Shown: piece after piece, positions 1 to 6,931 of the stretch
How the letters are laid out: the number at the start of each line of letters is the position of its first letter
Numbering within the stretch: position 1 is the stretch's first letter
NCBI GenBank assembly: GCA_003478935.1
Contig: QUFP01000068.1
Location: forward strand, 1 to 10,641
Source: Firmicutes bacterium AF25-13AC
GTDB taxonomy: Bacteria > Bacillota > Clostridia > Lachnospirales > Lachnospiraceae
Length of the DNA stretch: 10,641 nt
Reading direction: 5' to 3'
The notes under the pieces: generated by a model
Told to the model about the DNA's origin: nothing
The model's database searches: none
What the model saw: only the letters and a program-made list of their open reading frames with translations
Translations under genes and position numbers: made by a program

Positions 1-37
1 GACAGTTGCGAGCCGCTAAAGATGTTTGAGATTTCAT
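1..37 (-). CDS. IS66-type accessory ORF (TnpA-like), first 12 codons only
   Basis: ATG at 35-37 on the minus strand with a perfect GGAGG (44-48) 6 nt upstream. It reads MKSQTSLAARNC and runs off the left edge. The opening matches my memory of IS66 first-ORF proteins of Lachnospiraceae, a small protein needed for transposition in three-ORF IS66 elements. The start is well supported by the ribosome binding site and by the promoter at 99-127. Identity is tentative because so little is present. Confidence 0.5.
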   Translation of the reverse strand, partial: MKSQTSLAARNC

Positions 38-55
38 AGATAGCCTCCAATTGTT

Positions 56-95
56 CTAAAAAGTTAGCCTAAACTTTTTAGACTGAACTTTTTAG
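56..95. repeat. Triple 10-bp repeat CTAAAAAGTT between promoter and first ORF
   Basis: CTAAAAAGTT occurs at 56-65 on the plus strand and, as its perfect complement AACTTTTTAG, at 72-81 and 86-95. The first two form a 10-bp stem with a 6-nt loop. The third is a direct copy of the second. Sitting in the leader of the IS ORF, the array could be an operator, an attenuator-like hairpin or a transposase-binding array. Function is inference. Confidence 0.6.
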
Positions 96-98
96 AGC

Positions 99-127
99 AT
101 TATCATTTGTCGAGGCTATTATCTCAA
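99..127 (-). promoter_or_regulatory. Sigma70-type promoter for the IS66-like element
   Basis: On the minus strand TTGAGA (122-127) and GATAAT (99-104) are separated by exactly 17 nt. The 10-bp repeat cluster begins just downstream, where transcription would start, followed by the GGAGG/ATG of the first ORF. This is the best promoter match I found in the window. Confidence 0.6.
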
Positions 128-169
128 AAAATGAGGTCACTGTCTACGCATCCACTATTGAGCGTTTAC

Positions 170-578
170 TCTCTTTCTTTTATTGACAAGACATACTCTG
201 CTCCTTTTTTTCTAAAGCTGAGAAAATATAGGCTCTCTCCAGTTGACATACAATCCTTGTATTACATGAACAGGTCCTTCCAACGCCGCGGAGCTGTGTG
301 AAATCTCACCTTAACGATAAACCCACATGTTGCCTTCCTCTCAGACCACAGAGTCGGCACTCCGATTTATGGTATTTCGGCGCTCAATTGCTGTCCCTGC
401 AACCTTGCTGTCTACGCTTAGCCATTACATTACTGTAATACACTCAAGACTCGCTTCAAATGCTGTGGTTAGCAGCTTATTTGACAGGATTTCCACCTGC
501 TGGATTGTACACCCTTTGCTGGACGCACGGTCTGGCACCAATGTGAAGAATGCAGAATTGTCTGGATTAACAAATCTA
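170..578. other. Non-coding region between IS end and secreted-protein gene
   Basis: No supported gene here. The short plus-strand reading frames lack ribosome binding sites and family resemblance, and all three minus frames are broken by stops. Positions 430-545 are copy A of a dispersed repeat that recurs near 7676-7784. The stretch 250-430 has the look of old mobile-element DNA (for example a CGCCGCGGAGCTGTGTG segment near 283), but I could not place it in a family. Confidence 0.6.
430..545. repeat. Dispersed repeat, copy A (~116 bp)
   Basis: Aligns over its whole length with 7676-7784 in the same orientation. The copies differ by about a dozen substitutions and a 7-nt insertion here (gacagga-like, near 484-490). 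It ends in GGTCTGGCACCAATGTG, which carries the core of the REP-like repeats elsewhere in the window. Both copies sit about 20-35 bp beyond the 3' end of a minus-strand gene, so the repeat marks a cassette boundary. Confidence 0.8.
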
Positions 579-959
579 CTATGGTAGAACACAACCTTGT
601 CCTACATGCACGCAATGCATATCATAAACATCAAAATAATTATAGACGGCATCCGCTACCACATACCCCAACGGATTTTCAAATTCATCCGTAACTGTAA
701 ATATCGGCCTATTTCTCTCATTGGTTCCAACATGTTGAATGATTACATCATTTTGGCATTCAAAAATGCGTCGAACATCATACTTTCCAAGACTCTCTAC
801 TCCACCTATTCTTACATTAATACTTCCACATGATTCCCATGTATAGCCAATTGCACCCTGGCTATCATTCTCTACATAATTATCCCAGAAATGTTCTATA
901 GTACTTCCATCGACTACCTCTTTTGTAAGCAAATTTACACTTCCATAATAATCATCCAT
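579..959 (-). CDS. C-terminal part of the secreted repeat protein, out of frame
   Basis: This 126-residue frame does not look like a separate gene. The ATG at 957-959 has no convincing ribosome binding site, and the frame stays open upstream to about 1016, overlapping the end of the 787-residue gene. Read through, it gives a smooth extension: ...EKENEVRLKK then IEVDLTTGIGKLYYMDDYYG. Adding one A to the A6 run at 1001-1006 would fuse both into one protein of about 927 residues. The segment is rich in Tyr, Asp, Val and Gly and has no motif I recognise. It probably belongs to the surface-exposed C-terminus after the wall-binding-like repeats. An independent small gene cannot be excluded. Confidence 0.55.
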   Translation of the reverse strand: MDDYYGSVNLLTKEVVDGSTIEHFWDNYVENDSQGAIGYTWESCGSINVRIGGVESLGKYDVRRIFECQNDVIIQHVGTNERNRPIFTVTDEFENPLGYVVADAVYNYFDVYDMHCVHVGQGCVLP

Positions 960-997
960 ATAATATAATTTTCCGATTCCAGTTGTAAGATCTACCT

Positions 998-3361
998 CTA
1001 TTTTTTCAGGCGAACCTCATTTTCTTTTTCAAACACCCATGTAGTTGTCACACCATCCCATTCCCATGCATTGATACTACTGAAAGTTTTATATCCAGAC
1101 TTATCTAAAGTCATAGCAGCAACAACCGGACTTATTGCAAATTGATCGGATGCCATTGATACACGATACATATCAAAAGTTGTATAATCCCAATTCAATA
1201 CACCTTTTTCTACATAATATTTTGTTCCATAATAATCTGTAAAGCCAGTGTAATTCCAATTCAGTACACCATTCTCAACATAATACCAAGTTTCATAATA
1301 CTTCGTTAAGCCAGTATAATTCCAGTTCAGCACACCATTTTCAACATAATACCAAGTTTCGTAATACTTCGTTAAGCCAGTGTAATTCCAGTTTAGCACA
1401 CCATTTTCAATATAATACCAGGTTTCATAATATTTAACCAAACCTGTATAATCCCATTGTGTCTCACCATTCTCCTGATAATACCACTGGTTTTCTCCCA
1501 CATTCACAAGTCCTGTATACTCATTCTCGGTCGTTTGTTCTTCCTCTACATATTTCTTAAAAACAATAGGCTTAACTTCAGAATATTGACTTACCGCATT
1601 ATCATAATTTCTTGTCCCATATGCATAATTATAATATTCACTATTTTCTCCATATTGAACAGTGTCTTCCACTATATTATTTGTATTGTAACCATATGAA
1701 TACATAGCATTATTCCTAACACAATTAAAACAATATGAATGCGCATTGCTGCGAGCGGCAACATAAAAATTATCTTCTTTCGTGTAAAGAGCCAGACGAC
1801 TCAAAAAGCTAATCAGCGATCCTAAATGAACAATTTCACCATTTATGTAATCATAAATCTCACATGTACTGCTATAGATACTTTCATCATCACAAAATTC
1901 ATAATCCCACTTATTCTCTGTCGAAAAAGCTATCAACAGTACTGGTTGTTGCCCTTCCTTTATATTCTCTATTGAATAAAATACTTCTCCCTCATATTGT
2001 TTTACAAATTCTAGATATTGATCCGTTACATCTATGCTTTCCGCTATATTATCTTCCTCAGCAACTGTTTCGCTTGAATTTTTTGCTTCATCATCTTTTG
2101 GGCTTGCAAATACATCAATATCAAAAATTGGTTGCAGATAATTTTTATTAAATCTTACTAACGACTCCAGCTGAAGATCATATTTTTCTTTTACCGTTAA
2201 TTCACCTTTAAACATTTTTATCAAATCATCTATATCTGCTAGCCCATTATTGGAATTCGTTAGCATGGTACATGCATAACTCTCCCCTCTTCCATTAATT
2301 GTAACGAGCCATCTATACCATAAACATTTGTTCATAATTGCTTTATATTGTTCAACACGATCTTCGTAGCTATCGATACTAATCTTATCCATTTCACAAA
2401 TAACACACGAAGCAATTTCATCAATCGCTTTTATTCTTTGAAGATAAGCAAACGTATCTGATGTTCCAAAGGAATAGTTTCCTATAAACATCATAAAATT
2501 AAATGTTGCTTTAAATGTTGAAAGATTTTCTCCTATAATAGCAATTCTTTTTAATATAGTTTTTTCTTCACCCGATGCATATTCCATCACAAATTCAGAA
2601 GCTGGTGTCATAATATCATCCACAAAGGTTTCCATCGAAAATACAATTACTTCGGTACTAATTTTTTCAACTAGATAATATGCCCTTCGAAACACACTGT
2701 CATTCACAGCTATAAGTTTTTTTGCAGCATTTCTCAAATTTTCCACCTTTGAATTATTCGATACTGCCGTAAGAAATTCAAGCGAAGAGGCATAGCTTTC
2801 CAAAAGTGCTTGATAATATTTGGCTCCATCTTCTGTTATTTCTGCATACTCTTCAACTCTGTTTTCAACCGTATTTCCAATTTTAAATGTATTATAAATT
2901 ATTTTAGATGTTTTATTGTCAAAGTTAAAGAACTCTCCGAAATCAACTATATCAAATCCTACATCTACTGCATCATTCAAAAAATCTTTAAAATCTCTAG
3001 TTGTATTATAATTTCCATACTCTGCAATTTGCTCGGTTATTGTATATTGATTCATTACTGTTATTTCACTTAACATCTCAACATACTCATCTTCCGAAAG
3101 ATTTTCTCCTAAAATAACAGCTGAAAGATTTGTTGCCCAATTCATAAACTTATGCTTTTCATAATATGCTGCTATTGATCTATATGAAAAACTCTCTTCT
3201 TTCTTCAAAATATCCAAGAAAGACTCGTTATAATCATAAAGTTCAAATACTTCTTCAATCGCATCCAAATTATATGCTTTCGTATCAGCAAACGTTATGT
3301 TTTCACTAAAAATGCAAATACAAAACACTATACAACATAACAATTTTATTTTTCTTTTCAT
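998..3361 (-). CDS. Secreted protein with C-terminal YTGL/WYY cell-wall-binding-like repeats
   Basis: A 787-residue product. Residues 1-25 form a signal peptide: KRKIK, then a Cys-rich hydrophobic core, with likely cleavage after ITFA. Residues ~26-430 are mostly helical, with no family I recognise. Around 430-450 is an acidic Ser/Glu linker, then a Tyr-rich region. Five repeats of 22-23 residues occupy 615-725 (pattern YTGLxKYYxTWYYxENGVLNWN), resembling choline/glucan-binding type repeats that attach proteins to the envelope. It acts outside the membrane. An AGAGGAGA ribosome binding site lies 9 nt before the ATG. The gene follows the RES-domain gene by 46 nt and may share its transcript. 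The stop codon directly follows an A6 run, and the next frame continues the protein, so this copy is probably frameshifted (see 579-959). Role unknown. Confidence 0.85.
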   Translation of the reverse strand: MKRKIKLLCCIVFCICIFSENITFADTKAYNLDAIEEVFELYDYNESFLDILKKEESFSYRSIAAYYEKHKFMNWATNLSAVILGENLSEDEYVEMLSEITVMNQYTITEQIAEYGNYNTTRDFKDFLNDAVDVGFDIVDFGEFFNFDNKTSKIIYNTFKIGNTVENRVEEYAEITEDGAKYYQALLESYASSLEFLTAVSNNSKVENLRNAAKKLIAVNDSVFRRAYYLVEKISTEVIVFSMETFVDDIMTPASEFVMEYASGEEKTILKRIAIIGENLSTFKATFNFMMFIGNYSFGTSDTFAYLQRIKAIDEIASCVICEMDKISIDSYEDRVEQYKAIMNKCLWYRWLVTINGRGESYACTMLTNSNNGLADIDDLIKMFKGELTVKEKYDLQLESLVRFNKNYLQPIFDIDVFASPKDDEAKNSSETVAEEDNIAESIDVTDQYLEFVKQYEGEVFYSIENIKEGQQPVLLIAFSTENKWDYEFCDDESIYSSTCEIYDYINGEIVHLGSLISFLSRLALYTKEDNFYVAARSNAHSYCFNCVRNNAMYSYGYNTNNIVEDTVQYGENSEYYNYAYGTRNYDNAVSQYSEVKPIVFKKYVEEEQTTENEYTGLVNVGENQWYYQENGETQWDYTGLVKYYETWYYIENGVLNWNYTGLTKYYETWYYVENGVLNWNYTGLTKYYETWYYVENGVLNWNYTGFTDYYGTKYYVEKGVLNWDYTTFDMYRVSMASDQFAISPVVAAMTLDKSGYKTFSSINAWEWDGVTTTWVFEKENEVRLKK
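1000..1006 (-). other. Frameshift site at A6 run, secreted protein gene
   Basis: On the minus strand CTG AAA AAA TAG ends the 787-residue frame. One extra A would give AAA AAA ATA GAG and continue into the downstream frame down to 579. The total span, 2783 nt, is one short of a multiple of three, as expected for a single missing base. Possible causes are sequencing error, a real deletion, or slippage at the A-run. Confidence 0.65.
1187..1519 (-). repeat. Five tandem 66/69-bp coding repeats
   Basis: Four units of 66 bp (1187-1252, 1253-1318, 1319-1384, 1385-1450) and one of 69 bp (1451-1519), read on the minus strand. The two central units encode identical 22-residue repeats. The two outer units are more diverged, which suggests recent duplication in the middle. 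These are protein repeats, not CRISPR. Confidence 0.9.
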
Positions 3362-3407
3362 CTTCCGTTCTCCTCTTTTTACAATAGATGCAATAAACAG
3401 AATCAGA

Positions 3408-4814
3408 TTACTCTGGTATCACCTCTCTGCTACCTTCTACATATTGAAAATAATCATCTTTCCAAAGTACACAACAGTTGTATCCCGTGCTTCTATACCT
3501 GATTCCATCAATTCCTATTTCTTTGCAACATGACGCAACATAATTAGGAAGTAGATATTCATGTACTGTTTTCCCTACTTCATTTTCTACAGTAAATCTT
3601 AAATGTTCAATAAAACGATTTGTTTTCTTGGCTTCTCCGGACAGATCCAATAATTTAACAGGTTTTACGGCTTTAAGTCCGATTACTTGCACACGAGGTT
3701 TTGTTCCTCCACTGTGCTTATAGATTTCTTTTAATGCGCCTTCCTTATCTTCGGCGATATAATAGCAGCTTCTACCTACCTCATTATAGCGACCATGTGC
3801 TGAAACATTTGTAGGTGCTTTCATCATCTCAGAATCATGATATGGACGCTGATGTTCGCCTAATATCCTTGCATGGTAATATGTAATGTCCTCAAAACTA
3901 ATGAAATGATTCCAGTTCTTAAGCATTTCAAATATCCGAACACCTACCGGATGTTGTAACGCAAATGCATAATTCTGTTCCAGTTTACTTTCAAAAGAAA
4001 CTAAGCTGTCAAGCGAAAATTCTTCAAACAGTTCCAGCGAGCTTTCTACCACAGTAATTTGGTCTGCTGATAACTTAATTTCTGGAGAGTCTTTATGGTA
4101 AAAGTCCTTTTCTTTTGGATCAAACTGAATTTTATCAGACTGCAACAGCTTTTTGGCAGTCGTTTTGGTCAAAGACTTTAATACTTTTTTACTGCCTCGT
4201 GGCAATTCCAAGTCATCATAATTTGGCAGCATCCTTACCACAGTAAAATTCTGTGCCGCAATACTACGCTCTAGCACATCATTTAAAGCAAGCGCATTAT
4301 CCCACTGTGATGTCAATCCACCTATATAATCAGAAATGGCAGACAAACCGCTACCCATTGCTTGAACATTACCTTCAAACTGTGTCCGAAACTCTCGCAA
4401 CTCAGGTGTTATTGTTGCCGTCTCAAGTACAGCAAGAACATCTGAGTTAAATGGATTTATATCTCGATAGGGCTGCATAGCCGTAGCTACAGCATTCAAT
4501 GTTCCTGTCATAGAACTCATGGCATCATCTGGAACCAATGTTTGCGCCGCAGAAGATAAAGATGCAGTTGCAGCGGCAAGCCCCAAACTATTTTGCTCCA
4601 TCAAATTATGATATGGTTGCATGGCATCCTGCAATGGTTGCAATGCTTGAATAAGCGATGCCTGTTGTACTCTTATTTGTTCTGCAACACTAGCCGCCAC
4701 CTGCATTGTTGGACTGTTCAGAATGCATGCTTCCCGTTCTTCCATTCTTTTTATGGCTTTATCATAGGCTGTTTCTGAAGGATGAATGGAGTCCTCATCT
4801 GATCTTTTTGTCAT
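3408..4814 (-). CDS. RES-domain protein with long helical N-terminus (predicted NAD+-degrading toxin)
   Basis: A 468-residue product. Residues ~25-190 are Ala/Gln/Ser-rich and helical, containing repeated LQPxxDAMQPY-like and TAMQPYRD segments. Residues ~195-300 are a charged linker and helical region reminiscent of HEPN/RES N-terminal domains. Residues ~312-462 are the RES domain. Its namesake residues are visible: Arg in YYHARI (316) with GRYN (341-344), Glu in ALKEI (363) and Ser in GIRYRST (442). RES toxins such as MbcT split NAD+, usually with a DUF2384/Xre antitoxin, but no such partner is next to this gene. The large N-terminus may replace it as an internal sensor or inhibitor. AGAGGT lies 6 nt before the ATG. 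It is visibly less AT-rich than the gene downstream, hinting at separate origin. The toxic function is inferred. Confidence 0.8.
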   Translation of the reverse strand: MTKRSDEDSIHPSETAYDKAIKRMEEREACILNSPTMQVAASVAEQIRVQQASLIQALQPLQDAMQPYHNLMEQNSLGLAAATASLSSAAQTLVPDDAMSSMTGTLNAVATAMQPYRDINPFNSDVLAVLETATITPELREFRTQFEGNVQAMGSGLSAISDYIGGLTSQWDNALALNDVLERSIAAQNFTVVRMLPNYDDLELPRGSKKVLKSLTKTTAKKLLQSDKIQFDPKEKDFYHKDSPEIKLSADQITVVESSLELFEEFSLDSLVSFESKLEQNYAFALQHPVGVRIFEMLKNWNHFISFEDITYYHARILGEHQRPYHDSEMMKAPTNVSAHGRYNEVGRSCYYIAEDKEGALKEIYKHSGGTKPRVQVIGLKAVKPVKLLDLSGEAKKTNRFIEHLRFTVENEVGKTVHEYLLPNYVASCCKEIGIDGIRYRSTGYNCCVLWKDDYFQYVEGSREVIPE

Positions 4815-4903
4815 TCATATACCTCTATTTATTTTCAAAGGTTTTTCCCTTCTATTTATAGTTTTCTCACATCTTTGCCGATCATAAATAAGACCGTTGC
4901 CTG

Positions 4904-4977
4904 CTGCTCACCACGAAGAGGTGTGTGAAGATTTGAGCAGCTGCCGTGTGAATTTAATCCACACGGCTTTATTTTAT
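4904..4977 (+). ncRNA. Candidate plus-strand small structured RNA
   Basis: A 7-bp perfect stem CTGCTCA/TGAGCAG (4904-4910 with 4934-4940) encloses a CACC/GGTG mini-hairpin. It is followed at once by the terminator hairpin at 4943-4977. Two stacked stems plus a T-rich tail on a strand with no gene suggest a small RNA or the leader of a lost gene. No known RNA family recognised and no clear promoter found. Confidence 0.3.
4943..4977 (+). terminator. Rho-independent terminator, plus strand
   Basis: Perfect 8-bp inverted repeat GCCGTGTG (4943-4950) and CACACGGC (4960-4967) with a 9-nt loop, followed by TTTATTTTAT. On the minus strand no T-run follows the hairpin, so it points rightwards, against all genes in the window. 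Confidence 0.6.
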
Positions 4978-5028
4978 CGAATACAGATACTAATTCGACA
5001 GCATTCGACTTTTTAGTCATATTTTGTT

Positions 5029-5058
5029 CATTTTGCGTTTACAGTTTAGTACCAGGGG
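5029..5058. repeat. Perfect 30-bp direct repeat, left copy
   Basis: Identical over 30 bp to 10282-10311 in the same orientation. It begins CATTTTGCGTTTACAG and ends in the REP-like TAGTACCAGGGG. The two copies bracket the ATPase, DUF3990 and HD-Hsp90 cassettes. Confidence 0.9.
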
Positions 5059-5128
5059 TCTGGCACCTGGAGTATCCTAGTACCGGGGGTCTGACACTTT
5101 TTTTCTGTAGTACCAGAAGGTTGGCATC
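5048..5128. repeat. Three tandem REP-like units
   Basis: AGTACC-containing units start at 5048 (to 5070), 5079 (to 5097) and 5109 (to 5128), spaced about 30 bp apart. The first is a near-palindrome, with CCAGG and CCTGG arms around a GGTCTGGCA core. The second carries GGTCTGACAC. The third is diverged (GGTTGGCATC). They lie directly after the stop of the ATPase gene. Confidence 0.75.
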
Positions 5129-6093
5129 TAATTTTTAAACTTTATTCCCTTTATACTTTTTAAGATAGTATCCTTATTCTTTTCGTGGAGATAGACCTTA
5201 TTCAATCTGGACTTCTTGTATTTCAAATAAGTACCTTCGGTTTGCTTAATCAACAGTTTGGTAAAATATCGCTCCCAACTGAAGAAATCACTACTATCAA
5301 TATATTCTTCTGGAGTCTGTAGAATTTCACGAACCACATTTTCCCTGAGTAATCCTGAGTTCAAAATAATCCATTCAAATGACTCTGGCAAATACAAATG
5401 AATATTCTTTCTTGCCTGGCATTGTTTATATAATCGGTTCATTTCTGCTCCAATAGCAGCTCCATCTGCAATTACACAGACCTGCCTGGTGTCCACTTTT
5501 TGCAACAAGTCAAAAATCTTTGTTTTCCCCTGTGCACTTTCACACTCCAGATTCTGATCTTCACTCACTGAGCGGAAAAAATCATATCCAGAATTTGAAT
5601 CTTCAACGATTATTTTTTCTGGTTTTATTGGCAAAATATTTTTGTCAGAATATATCCTGTACATCTGCTGATATACTTTTCGTGTATTTTGGTATTTTCC
5701 CGAAGAATGCAAGCCATATATTTCCTCTACACTATAAGGCAAATCATATAAATTTTCTCTGGTGATCAGCACATAATAATTATCTGAATTCTGAATTGCA
5801 GAAGCGAATTCCTCTGTGTTAATAAAAACATTTTCCTCATCAATAAAAATAATGCTCTTTGAAATACTCTCAAGTATTACCTTCCAGTTTCTGCCTTCCA
5901 AAACCCTACAGGGGACATCACAGTTCACATCAACTCCACTATCAGCTCCCAGATTTTCTGCCTGCCGCAACATATTGATCAATGTAGTTTTTCCAGTGGC
6001 ACTGTTACCCTGAATAATTGTAATATTTCGTCTTATATCAAACTCATAGTGTAATCTATTATTTTGTACAATAACCTTATGCAATCCTTTCAT
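5128..6093 (-). CDS. Small P-loop ATPase with possible TOPRIM-like C-terminal half
   Basis: Most likely starts at the ATG at 6091-6093: AAGGTG lies 7 nt upstream, whereas an in-frame TTG at 6097-6099 would be too close. The product is 321 residues. The N-terminal half is a P-loop NTPase: Walker A GNSATGKTT (about residue 29), Walker B SIIFIDEE (about 80), and a sensor-like VLITREN (about 108). It lacks the long coiled coil of SMC-like ATPases. The second half has IIVEDSNSGYDFF, VCVIADGAAIGAEM and YLPESFEWIIL. These are spaced like the Glu and Asp strands of a TOPRIM/DUF4435 fold, but the DxD pair is incomplete, so this is speculative. The stop of the DUF4869 gene overlaps the ribosome binding site, so the two are translationally coupled. 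A defence or regulatory NTPase is plausible; the substrate is unknown. Confidence 0.8.
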   Translation of the reverse strand: MKGLHKVIVQNNRLHYEFDIRRNITIIQGNSATGKTTLINMLRQAENLGADSGVDVNCDVPCRVLEGRNWKVILESISKSIIFIDEENVFINTEEFASAIQNSDNYYVLITRENLYDLPYSVEEIYGLHSSGKYQNTRKVYQQMYRIYSDKNILPIKPEKIIVEDSNSGYDFFRSVSEDQNLECESAQGKTKIFDLLQKVDTRQVCVIADGAAIGAEMNRLYKQCQARKNIHLYLPESFEWIILNSGLLRENVVREILQTPEEYIDSSDFFSWERYFTKLLIKQTEGTYLKYKKSRLNKVYLHEKNKDTILKSIKGIKFKN

Positions 6094-6104
6094 ACACAAT
6101 CACC

Positions 6105-6545
6105 TTATACATACAATCCTGCAACATTGACAAATTCCAGCATATTATGAACTACTTCTCCGGTATTTAAAATTTTCATTTCAAATTCACCCTCTCCAAA
6201 TTCCATAATATGTCTGAGATTAATTGTCAAATCTTTGCTTTCAGCAATTTTCATGATCCATTTTGCACAGTTATCCCCACACGCTGATGCATTAAAAATT
6301 CTTCCTGTCTCATCAAATAGCATCAATAAAATTGTCTTTACGCCTCCAGACAATTCTTTAGGTGAAATAGGACCCAAAACCGGGCTTTCAATCAGATGTG
6401 CACTTACTACATCAGATTTATCCACATCCCTGATAATCTCAACAGACCGCTTATCTGTGATCCATTCATCCTCATAACGATTATCAAAATAAACTGGTGG
6501 GTAATAAACTGCCTCGTCCATTTTTCCCAGGTACACATTCAACAT
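6105..6545 (-). CDS. DUF4869-type protein
   Basis: A 146-residue soluble protein with no signal peptide or membrane segment. It recalls the DUF4869 family of gut clostridia: VYFDNRYEDEWITD (18-31), SPVLGPISPKELSGGVK (54-70), FNASACGDNCAKWI (84-97) and HIMEFGEG near 112. The Cys-Gly-Asp-Asn-Cys cluster is striking and could be a metal or active site, but no activity is known to me. GGAG lies 8 nt before the ATG. Its stop is 11 nt before the ATG of the ATPase gene and forms part of that gene's ribosome binding site. This suggests a two-component unit in which this protein senses, inhibits or partners the ATPase. Confidence 0.8.
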   Translation of the reverse strand: MLNVYLGKMDEAVYYPPVYFDNRYEDEWITDKRSVEIIRDVDKSDVVSAHLIESPVLGPISPKELSGGVKTILLMLFDETGRIFNASACGDNCAKWIMKIAESKDLTINLRHIMEFGEGEFEMKILNTGEVVHNMLEFVNVAGLYV

Positions 6546-6706
6546 AATTCTACTCCATATTCCATTTATTAATTAGATTTTGCCTAGAGGCTGACTTAAC
6601 TAGGGGCTAGCACACAATGACCTTTTCTGGCAAACTCAAAGGGACAGCAATTAAGCCAGGTGCACAATACAACAGCCACCACACCTGTCCCCACTGGTTC
6701 CTTGCA

Positions 6707-6931
6707 TTACACGAATAACTCCGGTTCCGTATCCAGAAGAATCTGTACTAACACCTTATAATCCAGGTACTGCACATCATCCTTTCCATCATGAATCTTC
6801 TGTGCAAGCTGACTACTGTAATAGATATCCATTGCCTGCTCTAACGTGATATTCTTCACTTTTGCCAGATGCGCAATGATTCGTTCCTCTAGTCCTTCCT
6901 TGTAGTATTTTTCGAGCGTATCTCCATTCAT
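6707..6931 (-). CDS. Small protein of the DUF3990 operon, possible antitoxin
   Basis: A 74-residue acidic helical protein with an AMDIYYSSQLAQKI segment (34-47) and a hydrophobic YLDYKVLVQILLDTEPELF tail. Its ATG overlaps the stop of the DUF3990 gene by 4 nt (ATGA at 6928-6931), so it is translated by coupling. I recall similar short proteins following DUF3990 genes in Lachnospiraceae, but I cannot name a family. Being small, acidic and last in a toxin-like operon fits an antitoxin or adaptor role; this is inference. Confidence 0.75.
   Translation of the reverse strand: MNGDTLEKYYKEGLEERIIAHLAKVKNITLEQAMDIYYSSQLAQKIHDGKDDVQYLDYKVLVQILLDTEPELFV

Larger units (their letters stand above)
1..169 (-). 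mobile_element. IS66-like insertion sequence, one end
   Basis: Read on the minus strand, a GTAAACG terminus at 163-169 is followed by a sigma70-type promoter, a cluster of 10-bp repeats, a GGAGG ribosome binding site and an ATG whose first residues (MKSQTSLAARNC) resemble from memory the accessory ORF (TnpA) of IS66-family elements in gut clostridia. IS66 ends typically begin GTAA, which fits. The rest of the element lies left of the window. IS66 elements make 8-bp target duplications, so 170-177 (tctctttc) would be the flanking copy, but the partner end is not visible. Family assignment rests on 12 residues and the terminus, so it is moderate. Confidence 0.5.
4815..5127. other. Non-coding region with hairpin RNA and REP-like repeats
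   Basis: No gene supported. It holds a plus-strand structured segment ending in an intrinsic terminator (4904-4977), one half of a perfect 30-bp direct repeat (5029-5058) and three REP-like units (5048-5128). The leader of the RES gene is at its left end. A TATAAA at about 4854-4859 on the minus strand could serve as a weak -10 box for that gene, but no clear -35 is visible. Confidence 0.6.

Noticed and set aside
250..345. Group II intron domain V-like segment (GGAGCTGTGTG...CTCAC)
   Set aside because: The expected matching strand and conserved end of domain V are missing and no reverse transcriptase lies nearby.
107..587. Plus-strand reading frames (107-301, 327-587)
   Set aside because: No ribosome binding sites, low-complexity translations without family resemblance, and the second overlaps the dispersed repeat; the first overlaps the IS66-like promoter on the other strand.
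1187..1519. Regular ~66-bp tandem repeats as a CRISPR array
   Set aside because: The units are contiguous coding repeats without spacers and encode 22-residue wall-binding-like motifs.
3298..3361. Lipoprotein signal in the secreted protein (LLCC near residue 8)
   Set aside because: The cysteine pair precedes the hydrophobic core rather than following it, so an ordinary signal peptide fits better.
3362..3407. Xre/DUF2384 antitoxin for the RES protein
   Set aside because: No such reading frame exists in the gaps on either side of the RES gene.
5029..5041. GTAAACG (minus strand) at 5035-5041 and 10287-10293 as further IS66-type ends
   Set aside because: Only seven bases match the terminus at 163-169 and nothing IS-like follows; part of the 30-bp repeat.
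6546..6706. Small gene or RNA between DUF4869 and the 74-residue gene
   Set aside because: Short frames only, no ribosome binding site, and no convincing hairpin with a T-run; left unassigned.
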